Of a stretch of 64,000 nt of DNA, positions 1 through 8,268 are shown piece after piece. This stretch comes from Opitutia bacterium (GTDB lineage Bacteria; Verrucomicrobiota; Verrucomicrobiia; Opitutales; Opitutaceae): positions 620,001 through 684,000 of the forward strand of contig JACRHT010000017.1 of assembly GCA_016217545.1 (NCBI GenBank). The letters are read 5' to 3'. The notes beneath the pieces were generated by a model that saw only the letters and a program-made list of their open reading frames with translations, was not told the DNA's origin and did no database searches. The position numbers and the translations under genes were made by a program. The number at the start of each line of letters is the position of its first letter. Positions within the stretch are counted from its first letter, which is position 1.

Positions 1-1169
1 CGGAGCGGACCGAGCCAGGACGGCGTGCTTCGCCACCACAGCTCCCACAAGCCGTAGCTGGTCACGACCACGAAGGCCGTGAGCATCGTGAGCCGGCCGG
101 CAATGAACCACGCATCCCGCGACGACACGTCTAGAAGCGGCGGCAACGCGTAGGCGTTGAACCAGAACATGTGCGAGATCCAGAGGATGTATCCCGAAAG
201 CGGCAGCTGGACCCAAGTCGTGCGCGTGATCGTCGACGCCCCTGCGGCCCACGCCAAAAGAACCAAGCCGCAAGCGAGACAATCGTATCGGAATGCCGGG
301 GCGACGAGATTGGACGGCGCAACGGCCACCGCATACGACACCAAGCCGGTGGCCACCAACACGACGCCGGCTACCACCGCCCCCTTTCTGGCCGCCGGGC
401 CGCCGGCGCGACAAACCTGCGCCAGCATCACCCCAATCAAAAATTCGAAAGCGCGGAAATACGGTGCGTAAAACGTCAGCCATTTGAGCGCGGAATAGAC
501 TGGCAAGGTCTCCGGCGACACGGCGCGAGCGCCGAAAATCTCGCCGGCCGCGGCGAGCACCGCCGGCTGGTGCATGGTCACCCACGAGAATGCCCCCCAC
601 TGCATTGCCGCGAGCGCGACTCCTGCCGCGATCGCCCCACCGCGGCCGAGAATCCGGGCCGAGGGAAAGACCAGCAGGTAGAGCAGATACAGGAAGAGCA
701 GATCGCTCGCGAGCCAGGCGAGATTTGCAGCATCCCACGGAAACATCGTCGTAGCGTTGCCCATCGTGGCGAAAGTCCACGACTGCGTCAGAGTCGCGAA
801 AGCAGGCAGCGCTATAGCGACGGACCCGGCGCGTGTCTCCACTGCCGTCGATCCGGCAAATAGATCCATCGCTACCACCAACATGACCGGCGGTCCCAGC
901 ACCCAGAGTCGGCGGGCGAGGAACATCGCCATTCGTCCCTTTGATCCCCAATCGAGCCAGGCGGCATATCGCCAGTGCAGGATGAAGCCGCTCGAGACAA
1001 AGAGAAAAGTGATGCCGGCGCGGGCCGGCTCGACATAGACAGCGGGCCCGAAAAGCGGGGACGGCAGATGCAACAGCGTCGACGAGAAATGATTGAGCAT
1101 CACGGTCAACACCGCCGCATAACGCAGCCAATCCAAGGTTCGGAAGCGCAAGGCAGGTTCCACGGTCAC
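1..1169 (-). CDS. Acyltransferase family 3 membrane protein (C-terminus beyond window)
   Basis: About 389 residues are visible and the reading frame stays open to base 1, so the 3' end is missing. The protein is an integral membrane acyltransferase of the type-3 (OafA/NodX-like) family, which moves acetyl or similar groups onto surface sugars. Seen: an N-terminal charged stretch followed by the first membrane helix carrying the family histidine (motif LNHFSS, about residue 27), then the hallmark segment FLFVSSGFILHWRY near residue 50, then repeated hydrophobic helices to the edge. The GTG start at 1169 overlaps the TGA of the upstream gene (GTGA), which favours it over the GTG at 1163. It is last in the visible left-arm operon and probably O-acylates the polysaccharide; the acceptor cannot be read from sequence. 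Confidence 0.8.
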   Translation of the reverse strand, partial: MTVEPALRFRTLDWLRYAAVLTVMLNHFSSTLLHLPSPLFGPAVYVEPARAGITFLFVSSGFILHWRYAAWLDWGSKGRMAMFLARRLWVLGPPVMLVVAMDLFAGSTAVETRAGSVAIALPAFATLTQSWTFATMGNATTMFPWDAANLAWLASDLLFLYLLYLLVFPSARILGRGGAIAAGVALAAMQWGAFSWVTMHQPAVLAAAGEIFGARAVSPETLPVYSALKWLTFYAPYFRAFEFLIGVMLAQVCRAGGPAARKGAVVAGVVLVATGLVSYAVAVAPSNLVAPAFRYDCLACGLVLLAWAAGASTITRTTWVQLPLSGYILWISHMFWFNAYALPPLLDVSSRDAWFIAGRLTMLTAFVVVTSYGLWELWWRSTPSWLGPL

Positions 1170-1654
1170 CACGTCGCTGCCCCTGCGGTCCAGTAGCCGT
1201 AAGCCCAAGTCGTCCGCCGCGGATCGGCAAGCGATGGCGTGCGCGCCACTACGAGCGCGCAGTCCTCCGGGCCATGAGCGATGATTTTGTAGTCTTTGCC
1301 GTCGGAAGTGTAGAGATATTGCTGCGCAGATTCGTGGCTGCCGCGGGGATCCTCTGGCAAGCGGCTAAGATACTGCGGGACCAGCCCGGGAATCCAGGCG
1401 GGATTGTGTTTTCCGTCCGACCAAGCGGACACGAAGGAAGCCGCCGGGTAGGCTTGGTGGTCGCGGCGATAGGCCTCCAGCGCTTCGCGAATTCGGGCCA
1501 AATCACGCAAACGGATCTCCGCGAACGAGGCTGGCGCGCAAAGGCGCACCAACACGCCCAACGTAACAAGTATCAGCAGGGCAATCACACTGCGTCTTTC
1601 GCGACCCGCATGGTCTTGCCACTGGTCTTCCGAGGGGGATTTCGAAGGGGTCAT
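1166..1654 (-). CDS. Membrane-anchored pseudopilin-like (GspG C-terminal-like) protein
   Basis: A 162-residue protein with a charged N-terminus (about 22 residues), one hydrophobic helix (IALLILVTLGVLVRL) and an extracytoplasmic domain. The C-terminal part has the look of type II secretion major pseudopilins: a long amphipathic helix (IREALEAYRRDHQAYP), then LPEDPRG, then YLYTSDGKDYKIIAHGPEDC. The prepilin peptidase site (G before a phenylalanine/methionine and a glutamate at +5) is not evident, so it is probably kept as a membrane protein. Start and stop overlap the neighbours by 4 bases on each side (ATGA and GTGA), so it is translated together with the coiled-coil protein and the acyltransferase. 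Its role in the polysaccharide locus is unknown. Confidence 0.7.
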   Translation of the reverse strand: MTPSKSPSEDQWQDHAGRERRSVIALLILVTLGVLVRLCAPASFAEIRLRDLARIREALEAYRRDHQAYPAASFVSAWSDGKHNPAWIPGLVPQYLSRLPEDPRGSHESAQQYLYTSDGKDYKIIAHGPEDCALVVARTPSLADPRRTTWAYGYWTAGAATW

Positions 1655-2544
1655 TTTTCGGGTCGCCTTTCTAAGAGTTCGGATTGAAGCGTCGCCAGCG
1701 CTTTCTGGCGCTCGACCAGCTTACCGCTCACTTCCTGAATTGCCCGATTCACTTTGGTCAACCGTTGCTGAAGAGCGATCATCTCGTTAGAACGAGTATC
1801 GAAACGCTCCACAATCCACATCTTCAGCAACCGGTTCGAGATCTGGGGAACCCTATCTTGCTCCACCCCGCCGATCGCGACCGGCGCACCTAAATCTGGA
1901 GCTCGTTCAGGGGGGGGCGGTTGAATCGACTCCAAAGCCGCCGACTTCTGCATCGAGAGCTGTGCCCGGACCGACGCCAGCGCGCTCCCCGCCGCCGAGT
2001 AGTCGAACCACACACGTTCAAAATACCCCACACTCTGCGCAACGGCTTCGGCCAGCCGCAGATTGTCTTGCCGCAGCTTCTCGAGGTCCCGTCGCTGCTC
2101 GTCGGTGATGGGTTCGGGCTCCGACGCGGCGATGGGCAACGCCTCCGGCTTCGCGACCGTGGCGCCGCCATCGCGCGCCCGTTCGTAGTCTTCTTGCGCG
2201 CGCCGCAGGGCATCCTGCGTTGCCAGCAGCGCCTGATTGGCGCTGAGAAGCGTCCGCTGCGTTTCCACCAGCTCCTTTTGGGAGCGCTCGAATTGCACCG
2301 TCAGCGCGGCGCGAATTTCCTCTGCCTGCAACATGCGACGCTGCATCTCGATCTGCACGTCGTTCGCCTGTGCGAGCGCGGCCTGAAACATGTCGAACTG
2401 CCGATTCATTTCGGTTTGGATCAGCAGCTGGCCGCGCGGCTGCCCACCGACACTGCGGAGAAAGAAAATTGCCGCGAGACACAAACCGAGAACCAGCAAG
2501 GGAACCAGCAAAGGTCGGAGGCGCGATTTCAGGAGGTTGATCAT
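1651..2544 (-). CDS. Membrane-anchored coiled-coil protein of unknown function
   Basis: 297 residues starting MINLLKSRL. The ATG at 2544 overlaps the TGA of the preceding gene (ATGA) and has GGAAAGG just upstream, which decides this start over in-frame upstream methionines lying inside the neighbouring gene. One N-terminal membrane helix (about residues 10-28) is followed by a long glutamine-, glutamate- and arginine-rich heptad region (about residues 45-130), a linker with QPPPPERAP, and a second predicted coiled coil at the C-terminus. No enzymatic motif is seen. It may be a scaffold or length-related factor for the adjacent membrane glycosyltransferase, but that rests only on position. A run of eight C/G bases (1910-1917) encodes the proline cluster. 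Confidence 0.7.
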   Translation of the reverse strand: MINLLKSRLRPLLVPLLVLGLCLAAIFFLRSVGGQPRGQLLIQTEMNRQFDMFQAALAQANDVQIEMQRRMLQAEEIRAALTVQFERSQKELVETQRTLLSANQALLATQDALRRAQEDYERARDGGATVAKPEALPIAASEPEPITDEQRRDLEKLRQDNLRLAEAVAQSVGYFERVWFDYSAAGSALASVRAQLSMQKSAALESIQPPPPERAPDLGAPVAIGGVEQDRVPQISNRLLKMWIVERFDTRSNEMIALQQRLTKVNRAIQEVSGKLVERQKALATLQSELLERRPEK

Positions 2545-5138
2545 GGATACCTTTCCATGGAGGGGAAAGTGGCCGAGGACGGAGGGAAAATTTCGGCAAC
2601 GGGAATTCGCAACTCCGACAGGGAAGCCCCTTGGACCAGTTGCACGGAACGAGGCAGCGTCGCCAGACCGCCCGAACTCCGAAACACCAGGCGCAGCGAA
2701 GTCCAGCCAGGCACATTCGGCACGAGATAGTCGCGCACCGCCGGGGCAGGCGGAGGCGGAATCGCGAGCAGCCGCCGGCCGGCGGGATCGGTGATCAACA
2801 CCGACGCGGACCGATTGGGCGCCGACCAATCGACGCGGAGGTAGTGGTGCATCGCAGGATCAATTGGAATCATGCGGCTCGCCAGCGTCTTTCCAGAAGC
2901 CGAATCGCTGAACACCACCTCTCCGTCCCTGTCCACCGCCCGGCCGTCTGCGGACGTGACCGGATTCCCAAACAGCGACGCGTAGACGCCGGTGTCGCCC
3001 TGCCAGCAGCCGCGAAACGCATCGGGGAAAAAAGCCTCCGGCGAATAGAATGCCTGCGGCAGTGCCCATACGATGACGGGCGCCCCCTCAGGCTGCTGGC
3101 GCACTTGCGCGACTTTCCAAGGGCAGCGTCGTTTCACATTCAGCGTGCTGTCGACCAATTCAATCGATTGGTCACCGGCCGCAGTCAGCCCAACTAGCGC
3201 GATCAAACCATCGGTGCGGCGCGTCCGGATGAGTGGCAAAGGCCGGCCCGTCTGGTTAACCAGACCCATCCGGTCGATCTCCGCGGCGTCGGAGGGCGGC
3301 TCGACTAGAACCAAGACATGGCTCCGCTGTTCCCTCACGCGCAGTGCGAACGATTCGGATGGCAGGACGTTGTCCGCTTGCGACGCGCCAGCGAGGGGCA
3401 CTCGTTCCAGCTCAGCCCAGCGGGCGCCGAAAGCGCGCGATTGCATAATGCCGACCGCATCCAGCTTCGGAATCACAGTCACACGCGTAAATTTTTTCGC
3501 ATAGCCGCGGTGGCGTGCGGGACTGAAGAAACGATAAAACTGGTGCAGCAATACCGCGCCGGCGTCGCTTTCCGTGAAATAGCGCTCGCCGGGAGCAACG
3601 ATCAGGGTGGCTTGTTTGGATTCCCCCGGAGGCGCCTGGAAAAAGCGAAACCACGCTCCGCCGTAGAGCCGCTGGTTGATGATGGTGGCCGGCTCGTAGA
3701 GCAACCGGCTGTTCTTATCCCGGCCATACCACAGCTCGGGCACGCCATGATGCCCGCGATCACCCCACACCGTTTCAAAAAACAGCGGCCACGAATCCCA
3801 CGTCGTGCTGATGTTGTCTATCCGATCGACGACGCCGACGATGCCATACTGTTTCAGCTCGGGTCGGGCCCGCAGGTTTTCGCGCAGGCCATCCATAACC
3901 AAGGCGCGCTTTTCCAGCTGAAGATAAAAGCGGACGTCCGCCGCGATGCAGGCGGCGAGCATCGCCACCAGCCCGGCGGTAACGACGCGCGCATCGAGGC
4001 CGGCGAGCCCCGCCAGCCACCGCAAACCGTGCACCGCAACCAAGCCAACCGCGAGACCGAGAAACAGGTGCATGCGCCTGTCGATCACGGCGAGAATCTG
4101 CTGGCTGGCCGCGTCGAAGGCAGACATCCCGTCGACCGCCGGAACGACCACCGGACTCTTTCCGACAAGCACGAAGGGGAGGATGCCGACGAGCAACACC
4201 GCCCCCCCCACCATCGCCCAACCGAAGTCGGTCGCCCGTGCGACCGGCCGCTCCCCCGGCGCCCGCGACCAGAGTATCCCGAGCAGGCCGAGAAGAAGCG
4301 GCGCCAGAAACCACCACGAAAAGAGCGTGGATTCCGCGAGCGCTAGGTAGCTCGACCCGAAACCGCGCAGGCCCTCGAGAATCACCGGCCCGTTGAGCGC
4401 GGGTTGGTTGTATTGCTCCCACGTGGGGAAAATCAGGCCAAAGGCCTGGCGCACTAGCCAAAATAGCAACGGCAGCGCCAGCAGCCAGTAGCGTAACGCG
4501 AGATACTCCAGCGTCGCATCCACCAGTCCCTTGCCGCTCCGCCGCCAAAACACCGCCGCATGCGCAGCCACAAAAAAGAGGAAGAACACGAGCAACGCCC
4601 CAAAATGAAACGAATAGAACACCAACGCTGCGGCCCCTACGAAAAACCGCCGGCGACGCGTCGGCCCTTCCGCCTCTTCCCCCAGCATCATCAGCCACAG
4701 TGCCGTCAGGAACAGCAGCAGGCCCAAGGGGTAGAACAGAAAGCTCACCATGAAATGCACCAAGTAGCCCGGAACGGCCACGGTGAACGCGGCGACCCAC
4801 GCAGCATCAAATCGCCGCGTGGGAGCCAAATGCGAGAGCACCAGAAACACCATTTGTCCCAACGCGACCACCACCGCGAAATCGATGAGACGCAGGACGA
4901 GCAGATTGTCTCCGACCAGGAAGAACGGCAACGCCTGCAACACCGTCAACGGCATGCTCAGGTAGATCGCTCCCTGCCACGCCGCCGATAGCGACGCCTC
5001 CTTGTAAGCCAGCAGACTGAACCAGTCGTCGCTCACGACGATCGTGCACAGCGGGAGCAACCCGTGGGCGAGCACTGCAACCAGGAGGATCCAGCCAAAC
5101 GCCCGGCGGGCGGACAGCGTTGCGGGAGCGGAGCTCAT
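2541..5138 (-). CDS. Large GT-C-like integral membrane protein with C-terminal extracytoplasmic domain
   Basis: 865 residues. About ten or more hydrophobic helices fill residues 15-400, and the remaining 460 residues are soluble and presumably extracytoplasmic. The first loop after helix 1 carries an acidic pair (VVSDDWF, D37 and D38), the position where GT-C glycosyltransferases keep their metal/donor-binding acidic motif. The C-terminal half ends in beta-rich sequence (YLVPNVPGWTSLRLVFRSSGG). The ATG at 5138 overlaps the upstream stop (ATGA). It sits directly behind a polyprenyl-phosphate sugar transferase and a flippase-like protein, the same trio logic as GtrB-GtrA-GtrC. Glycosyltransferase function is an inference; no family-level match could be tested. 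Confidence 0.6.
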   Translation of the reverse strand: MSSAPATLSARRAFGWILLVAVLAHGLLPLCTIVVSDDWFSLLAYKEASLSAAWQGAIYLSMPLTVLQALPFFLVGDNLLVLRLIDFAVVVALGQMVFLVLSHLAPTRRFDAAWVAAFTVAVPGYLVHFMVSFLFYPLGLLLFLTALWLMMLGEEAEGPTRRRRFFVGAAALVFYSFHFGALLVFFLFFVAAHAAVFWRRSGKGLVDATLEYLALRYWLLALPLLFWLVRQAFGLIFPTWEQYNQPALNGPVILEGLRGFGSSYLALAESTLFSWWFLAPLLLGLLGILWSRAPGERPVARATDFGWAMVGGAVLLVGILPFVLVGKSPVVVPAVDGMSAFDAASQQILAVIDRRMHLFLGLAVGLVAVHGLRWLAGLAGLDARVVTAGLVAMLAACIAADVRFYLQLEKRALVMDGLRENLRARPELKQYGIVGVVDRIDNISTTWDSWPLFFETVWGDRGHHGVPELWYGRDKNSRLLYEPATIINQRLYGGAWFRFFQAPPGESKQATLIVAPGERYFTESDAGAVLLHQFYRFFSPARHRGYAKKFTRVTVIPKLDAVGIMQSRAFGARWAELERVPLAGASQADNVLPSESFALRVREQRSHVLVLVEPPSDAAEIDRMGLVNQTGRPLPLIRTRRTDGLIALVGLTAAGDQSIELVDSTLNVKRRCPWKVAQVRQQPEGAPVIVWALPQAFYSPEAFFPDAFRGCWQGDTGVYASLFGNPVTSADGRAVDRDGEVVFSDSASGKTLASRMIPIDPAMHHYLRVDWSAPNRSASVLITDPAGRRLLAIPPPPAPAVRDYLVPNVPGWTSLRLVFRSSGGLATLPRSVQLVQGASLSELRIPVAEIFPPSSATFPSMERYP

Positions 5139-6169
5139 CGTTGCGAGAGCATGGCATCACGGGTCGCCACCGCGCGCGACGCGCTCCAGCGCGACAGCAC
5201 AAAGGCGACCCCGCCGGCGAGTCCGATCACGAAGTCGGATGACAAGCCGACGACGGAAAGCGCAATCACCCGCTCGGGCAGCGGCACGTTCCCCGCCGAT
5301 CCCACGTCGAGGGCCGTGAGCATCAGCACGAACACGACTTCCCGCACACCGTGGCCGTTGATCGATATCGGAAGAATCAGCACCATCAGCACCACGGGCA
5401 GCATGAACCACACCTGCCAATAGGTGATTTCCAGGCCGACGGCGCGCGCGTAGCAGTAGAACACCGTGAAATTCACCGCATGGCCAGCCATCGCCAAGCC
5501 GATGATCGCCGCCAACTGCCGATCGGGAACGAGAAAAACGCGCCCGGCCTCCAGCCGGTCGAATATTCCGCGCGCGAGCGCCGCGGCGCGCCTGCGCACC
5601 GGGCCGATCAGCGCCATGCCGACCCCGATCGTCGCGACCGCGAGACCCACGAGCGCCAGCCGACCGACGGGCAAGTGCTGCTGCTCTAGCCAGCGTTCGA
5701 ACGCCGAGCCGAGTGGCAGCACGAACACGCCTACGCCGGCCAGCGCCGCGAGCAGCGCCGTGGCGATCAGTCGATCCACGAACACCGCGAGCGTCGCGTC
5801 AGTCTTCCGCTCCGGATGCGCCGTCCACAGCGCGCCGAGACGATAAAGGTCTCCGCCGGTGCTGCCCGGCAGAAAGAAATTCCAAAACTGGCCCACCCAG
5901 GCGATGCGGATGGCTTCGGCGCGCGGCAGCTCAAGACGTCCCTTCCGAAGCACCTGGACGAAGCGCACCCCCAAGAGGAGCATCATGCCATTCGCCAGCG
6001 CAAAGCCAACTGCGACGTATTCGAGCCGGGCCTGGCTCACCACCTCGATCGCGCGCGAGAGATCAAAACGTGCAACAATCCATCCGATCAGCGCGAGCGA
6101 AACAACTGCCTGGATCGCGACCAACGCATGCCGCTTGTGCGAGGACGATCTCTCTTCCGGTGCGTCCAT
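5135..6169 (-). CDS. Flippase-like lysylphosphatidylglycerol synthase TM-region (UPF0104) protein
   Basis: 344 residues from the ATG at 6169, which shares its A with the TGA of the preceding gene (TGATG). The protein starts MDAPEERSSS and has about eight membrane helices. Features of the LPG-synthetase transmembrane family are visible: VGQFWNFFLPGSTGGDLYRL near residue 95 and a late ISINGHGVREVVFV near residue 270. Family members include the membrane domain of MprF and archaeal AglD-type proteins, and are thought to flip or present lipid-linked substrates. Placed between a GtrB-like transferase and a GT-C-like protein, it is a plausible flippase for polyprenyl-phosphate sugar (inference). In-frame sequence further upstream belongs to the neighbouring gene. 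Confidence 0.8.
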   Translation of the reverse strand: MDAPEERSSSHKRHALVAIQAVVSLALIGWIVARFDLSRAIEVVSQARLEYVAVGFALANGMMLLLGVRFVQVLRKGRLELPRAEAIRIAWVGQFWNFFLPGSTGGDLYRLGALWTAHPERKTDATLAVFVDRLIATALLAALAGVGVFVLPLGSAFERWLEQQHLPVGRLALVGLAVATIGVGMALIGPVRRRAAALARGIFDRLEAGRVFLVPDRQLAAIIGLAMAGHAVNFTVFYCYARAVGLEITYWQVWFMLPVVLMVLILPISINGHGVREVVFVLMLTALDVGSAGNVPLPERVIALSVVGLSSDFVIGLAGGVAFVLSRWSASRAVATRDAMLSQR

Positions 6170-7104
6170 CAGAAATTGATCCGCTCCTGTTCGACGACGA
6201 GCGGTCGGTTTGAAACCTTGGTGAAGATGGCGCCGATGTATTCGCCAATCACTCCGATGAAGAAGAGCTGCACCGACGCGAGGCAGAACATCCCCACAAC
6301 CAAGGGTGCCGTGCCTAGGGTGAATGCATCCCAGAAAACGAGCTTCCGCACGAGATACCACAAGCCGATCAGCATCGAGACCACGGAAAAGACGAATCCG
6401 CACAAGGTCGCAATGCGCAACGGAACCTTGGTTTGGCTGATCAGGCCGAGGATCCCATGGTCGACCAGCCGGAGAATGTTGTAGCTGCTGAAGCCGCGCT
6501 TGCGGGCCGGCTGCACAAACGGGATTTGATGCATCGGGTAGCCGAATTCCGCGATGGCGCCGCGGAAAAACGGATCCGGATCCGCCATTCGGCGAATGTG
6601 CTCGATCACTTCGCGATCATAGAGACCAAACCCCGTGAAGTTCTTCAGGGGAGTCGCATACGACATCCGCTGCACAAGTTCGTAGTAGAAGCTGCGCGCC
6701 AGTCCGAACAACCAGCTCTCTTCGCTCCGCACCTTCACCGCTGCCACGATCTTGTGTCCTTCCTCCCAGCGACGAACAAACTCCTCCACCATCTCGGGAG
6801 GATTCTGCAGGTCCGAAGCGAGACACACCACGGCGGCGCCGCGCGCGCTGAGCAGCGCGTTGCCGCCGGATCGCTCAGGCCCGAAATTGCGCGCGTTGAA
6901 AATGGCCTTCACTCGCTTGTCCGCCCGGCACAGCTCCCGCAGCAGCACGCGGCTGCCGTCGGTGGAGGCATTGTCCGCGACGATCAGCTCAAAATCGTAG
7001 GCGGGGAGCTTCTCGAAAACCGCGCCAATGCGCTGGTAGAGCTCCCTCAGGTTGGCCTCCTCGTTGCGGCAACCGGTGATCAGAGAAATCAGTTTTCGCT
7101 CCAT
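6169..7104 (-). CDS. GT2 polyprenyl-phosphate glycosyltransferase (DPM1/GtrB-like)
   Basis: 311 residues. The N-terminal GT-A domain shows TGCRNEEANL, the nucleotide-binding DNASTDGS (about residues 45-52) and SDLQNPPEM (about residue 97), where the usual first aspartate of the DADLQDP motif is replaced by serine. Two C-terminal membrane helices (about residues 230-295) and the tail GEYIGAIFTKV are typical of ArnC/GtrB. Such enzymes load a sugar from a nucleotide donor onto undecaprenyl phosphate on the cytoplasmic face, for later use by GT-C enzymes outside. A good ribosome-binding site (GGGAG) starts inside the stop region of the legC-like gene. It lies upstream of a flippase-like and a GT-C-like gene. 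The substrate is unknown; a sugar made by the upstream genes is possible. Confidence 0.88.
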   Translation of the reverse strand: MERKLISLITGCRNEEANLRELYQRIGAVFEKLPAYDFELIVADNASTDGSRVLLRELCRADKRVKAIFNARNFGPERSGGNALLSARGAAVVCLASDLQNPPEMVEEFVRRWEEGHKIVAAVKVRSEESWLFGLARSFYYELVQRMSYATPLKNFTGFGLYDREVIEHIRRMADPDPFFRGAIAEFGYPMHQIPFVQPARKRGFSSYNILRLVDHGILGLISQTKVPLRIATLCGFVFSVVSMLIGLWYLVRKLVFWDAFTLGTAPLVVGMFCLASVQLFFIGVIGEYIGAIFTKVSNRPLVVEQERINF

Positions 7105-7108
7105 AAGG

Positions 7109-7115
7109 CTCCCTC
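7109..7115 (-). promoter_or_regulatory. Shine-Dalgarno site of the GT2 gene
   Basis: Read on the minus strand the junction is TGA-GGGAG-CCTT-ATG. The stop codon of the aminotransferase gene runs straight into a clear GGGAG ribosome-binding site for the ATG at 7104, so ribosomes finishing one gene are well placed to start the next. Most other genes in this window have weak or no such site. Confidence 0.65.
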
Positions 7116-8265
7116 AGTTGAGCGCGAGCAGAGCGGCGATGACCCGCTCCTGCGTGGAGGCGTCAAGACTGGTTGAACACGGAAGGCTGAGGCCGCGCTG
7201 CCATAGGTCCTCGGCGACGCTGCAGTGCCACGACGGACACTCTCGATGCGCCGGGCTCAGGTGCATCGGTTGCCAAAAAGGCCGCGTTTGAATCCCCGCG
7301 TCCTGGAGAGAAGCCAGCACGGCGCGCCGATCCGTCTTCGCGCTGGCGACCATCAGCGCCGTATAGAGCCACCAGTTCGTCTCCGCCCATGGCGCTTGTT
7401 TCGGCAGGATCCATCGACCGGTCGAGCCGAGGGCGGCATCGTAAGCCGCCGCAATGCGCCGCTTCGTCTTGAGGAACTCGGGCAGTTGCTCCAACTGGGC
7501 ACAACCAACGGCGGCCTGGAGATTCGTCAGGCGGTAATTGTAGCCCACCGCTCCGTGAACGAATTCCACCGGGTCGTCCTTGGCCTGCGTCGTGAGGTAG
7601 CGCGCCCGCTCCGCGAGGGCCGCATCGTCCGTCGTCAGCATGCCACCGCCGCCGGTCGTGATGATCTTGTTCCCGTTGAAACTGAAGCAGCCAATCCGGC
7701 CGATCGAGCCGGTGGGCCGGCCAGCGCACCGGCTGCCGAGGCTCTCGGTCGCATCCTCGATGATTGGCAGGTTCCACTCTTCCGCGAGCGCAAGGAGCGC
7801 GGGCATCTCGCACGGGTGCCCGAGCACGTGCACGGGCAGCAAAGCGGCCACGCGACGCCCGGTAGCGCGGTTGAAGACCCCGTGGGCTCGCCGTTCACAG
7901 CCGCGCCGAAGAAAGTCCTGCACCTTATTCGGGTCCATCTGCCAATAGACCGGGTCGCAGTCCATGAAGACCGGCCACGCTCCAAGGTAGCGCACCGCAT
8001 TCGCGGGCGCAATGAACGTGAGGGACGGCATCAACACTTCCTCGTCCCGGAGAACGCCCAACACCATCAGCGCAGTGTGAAGCGCTGCCGTGCCGGAGGC
8101 AGTCGCCACGGCGTATCGGGTCCCCGCGGCCTGGGCCATAGCGGCTTCAAACCGGTTCACGTAGCTTCCAACGGACGAAACCCAGCCGGAATCTAGACAC
8201 TCCTTCACATATTTCCACTCGTTGCCACCCAGGTTCGGAACGCTCAGCGGGACAAAGGCGCTCAT
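7114..8265 (-). CDS. legC: LegC-type DegT/DnrJ/EryC1 sugar aminotransferase
   Basis: 383 residues, full length for the DegT family of PLP-dependent nucleotide-sugar aminotransferases. Visible: N-terminal PLSVPNLGGNEWKYV and GWVSSVGSYVNRFE, ATASGTAALHTAL (cofactor phosphate binding, about residue 58), IEDATESLG (aspartate for the pyridine nitrogen) and the lysine in FSFNGNKIITTGGGGM (about residue 188). The N-terminal signature matches the LegC branch, which aminates the 4-keto sugar produced by LegB in legionaminic-acid-type synthesis. It starts 3 bases after the legB-like stop. In the pathway it hands its 4-amino product to the NeuD-like N-acetyltransferase encoded upstream. Assignment to the pathway comes from both motifs and neighbours. 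Confidence 0.88.
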   Translation of the reverse strand: MSAFVPLSVPNLGGNEWKYVKECLDSGWVSSVGSYVNRFEAAMAQAAGTRYAVATASGTAALHTALMVLGVLRDEEVLMPSLTFIAPANAVRYLGAWPVFMDCDPVYWQMDPNKVQDFLRRGCERRAHGVFNRATGRRVAALLPVHVLGHPCEMPALLALAEEWNLPIIEDATESLGSRCAGRPTGSIGRIGCFSFNGNKIITTGGGGMLTTDDAALAERARYLTTQAKDDPVEFVHGAVGYNYRLTNLQAAVGCAQLEQLPEFLKTKRRIAAAYDAALGSTGRWILPKQAPWAETNWWLYTALMVASAKTDRRAVLASLQDAGIQTRPFWQPMHLSPAHRECPSWHCSVAEDLWQRGLSLPCSTSLDASTQERVIAALLALN

Positions 8266-8268
8266 TGT

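Noticed and set aside
1166-1654. Genuine type II secretion pseudopilin
   Set aside because: No clear prepilin cleavage site and no other secretion-system gene in the window; kept only as pseudopilin-like.
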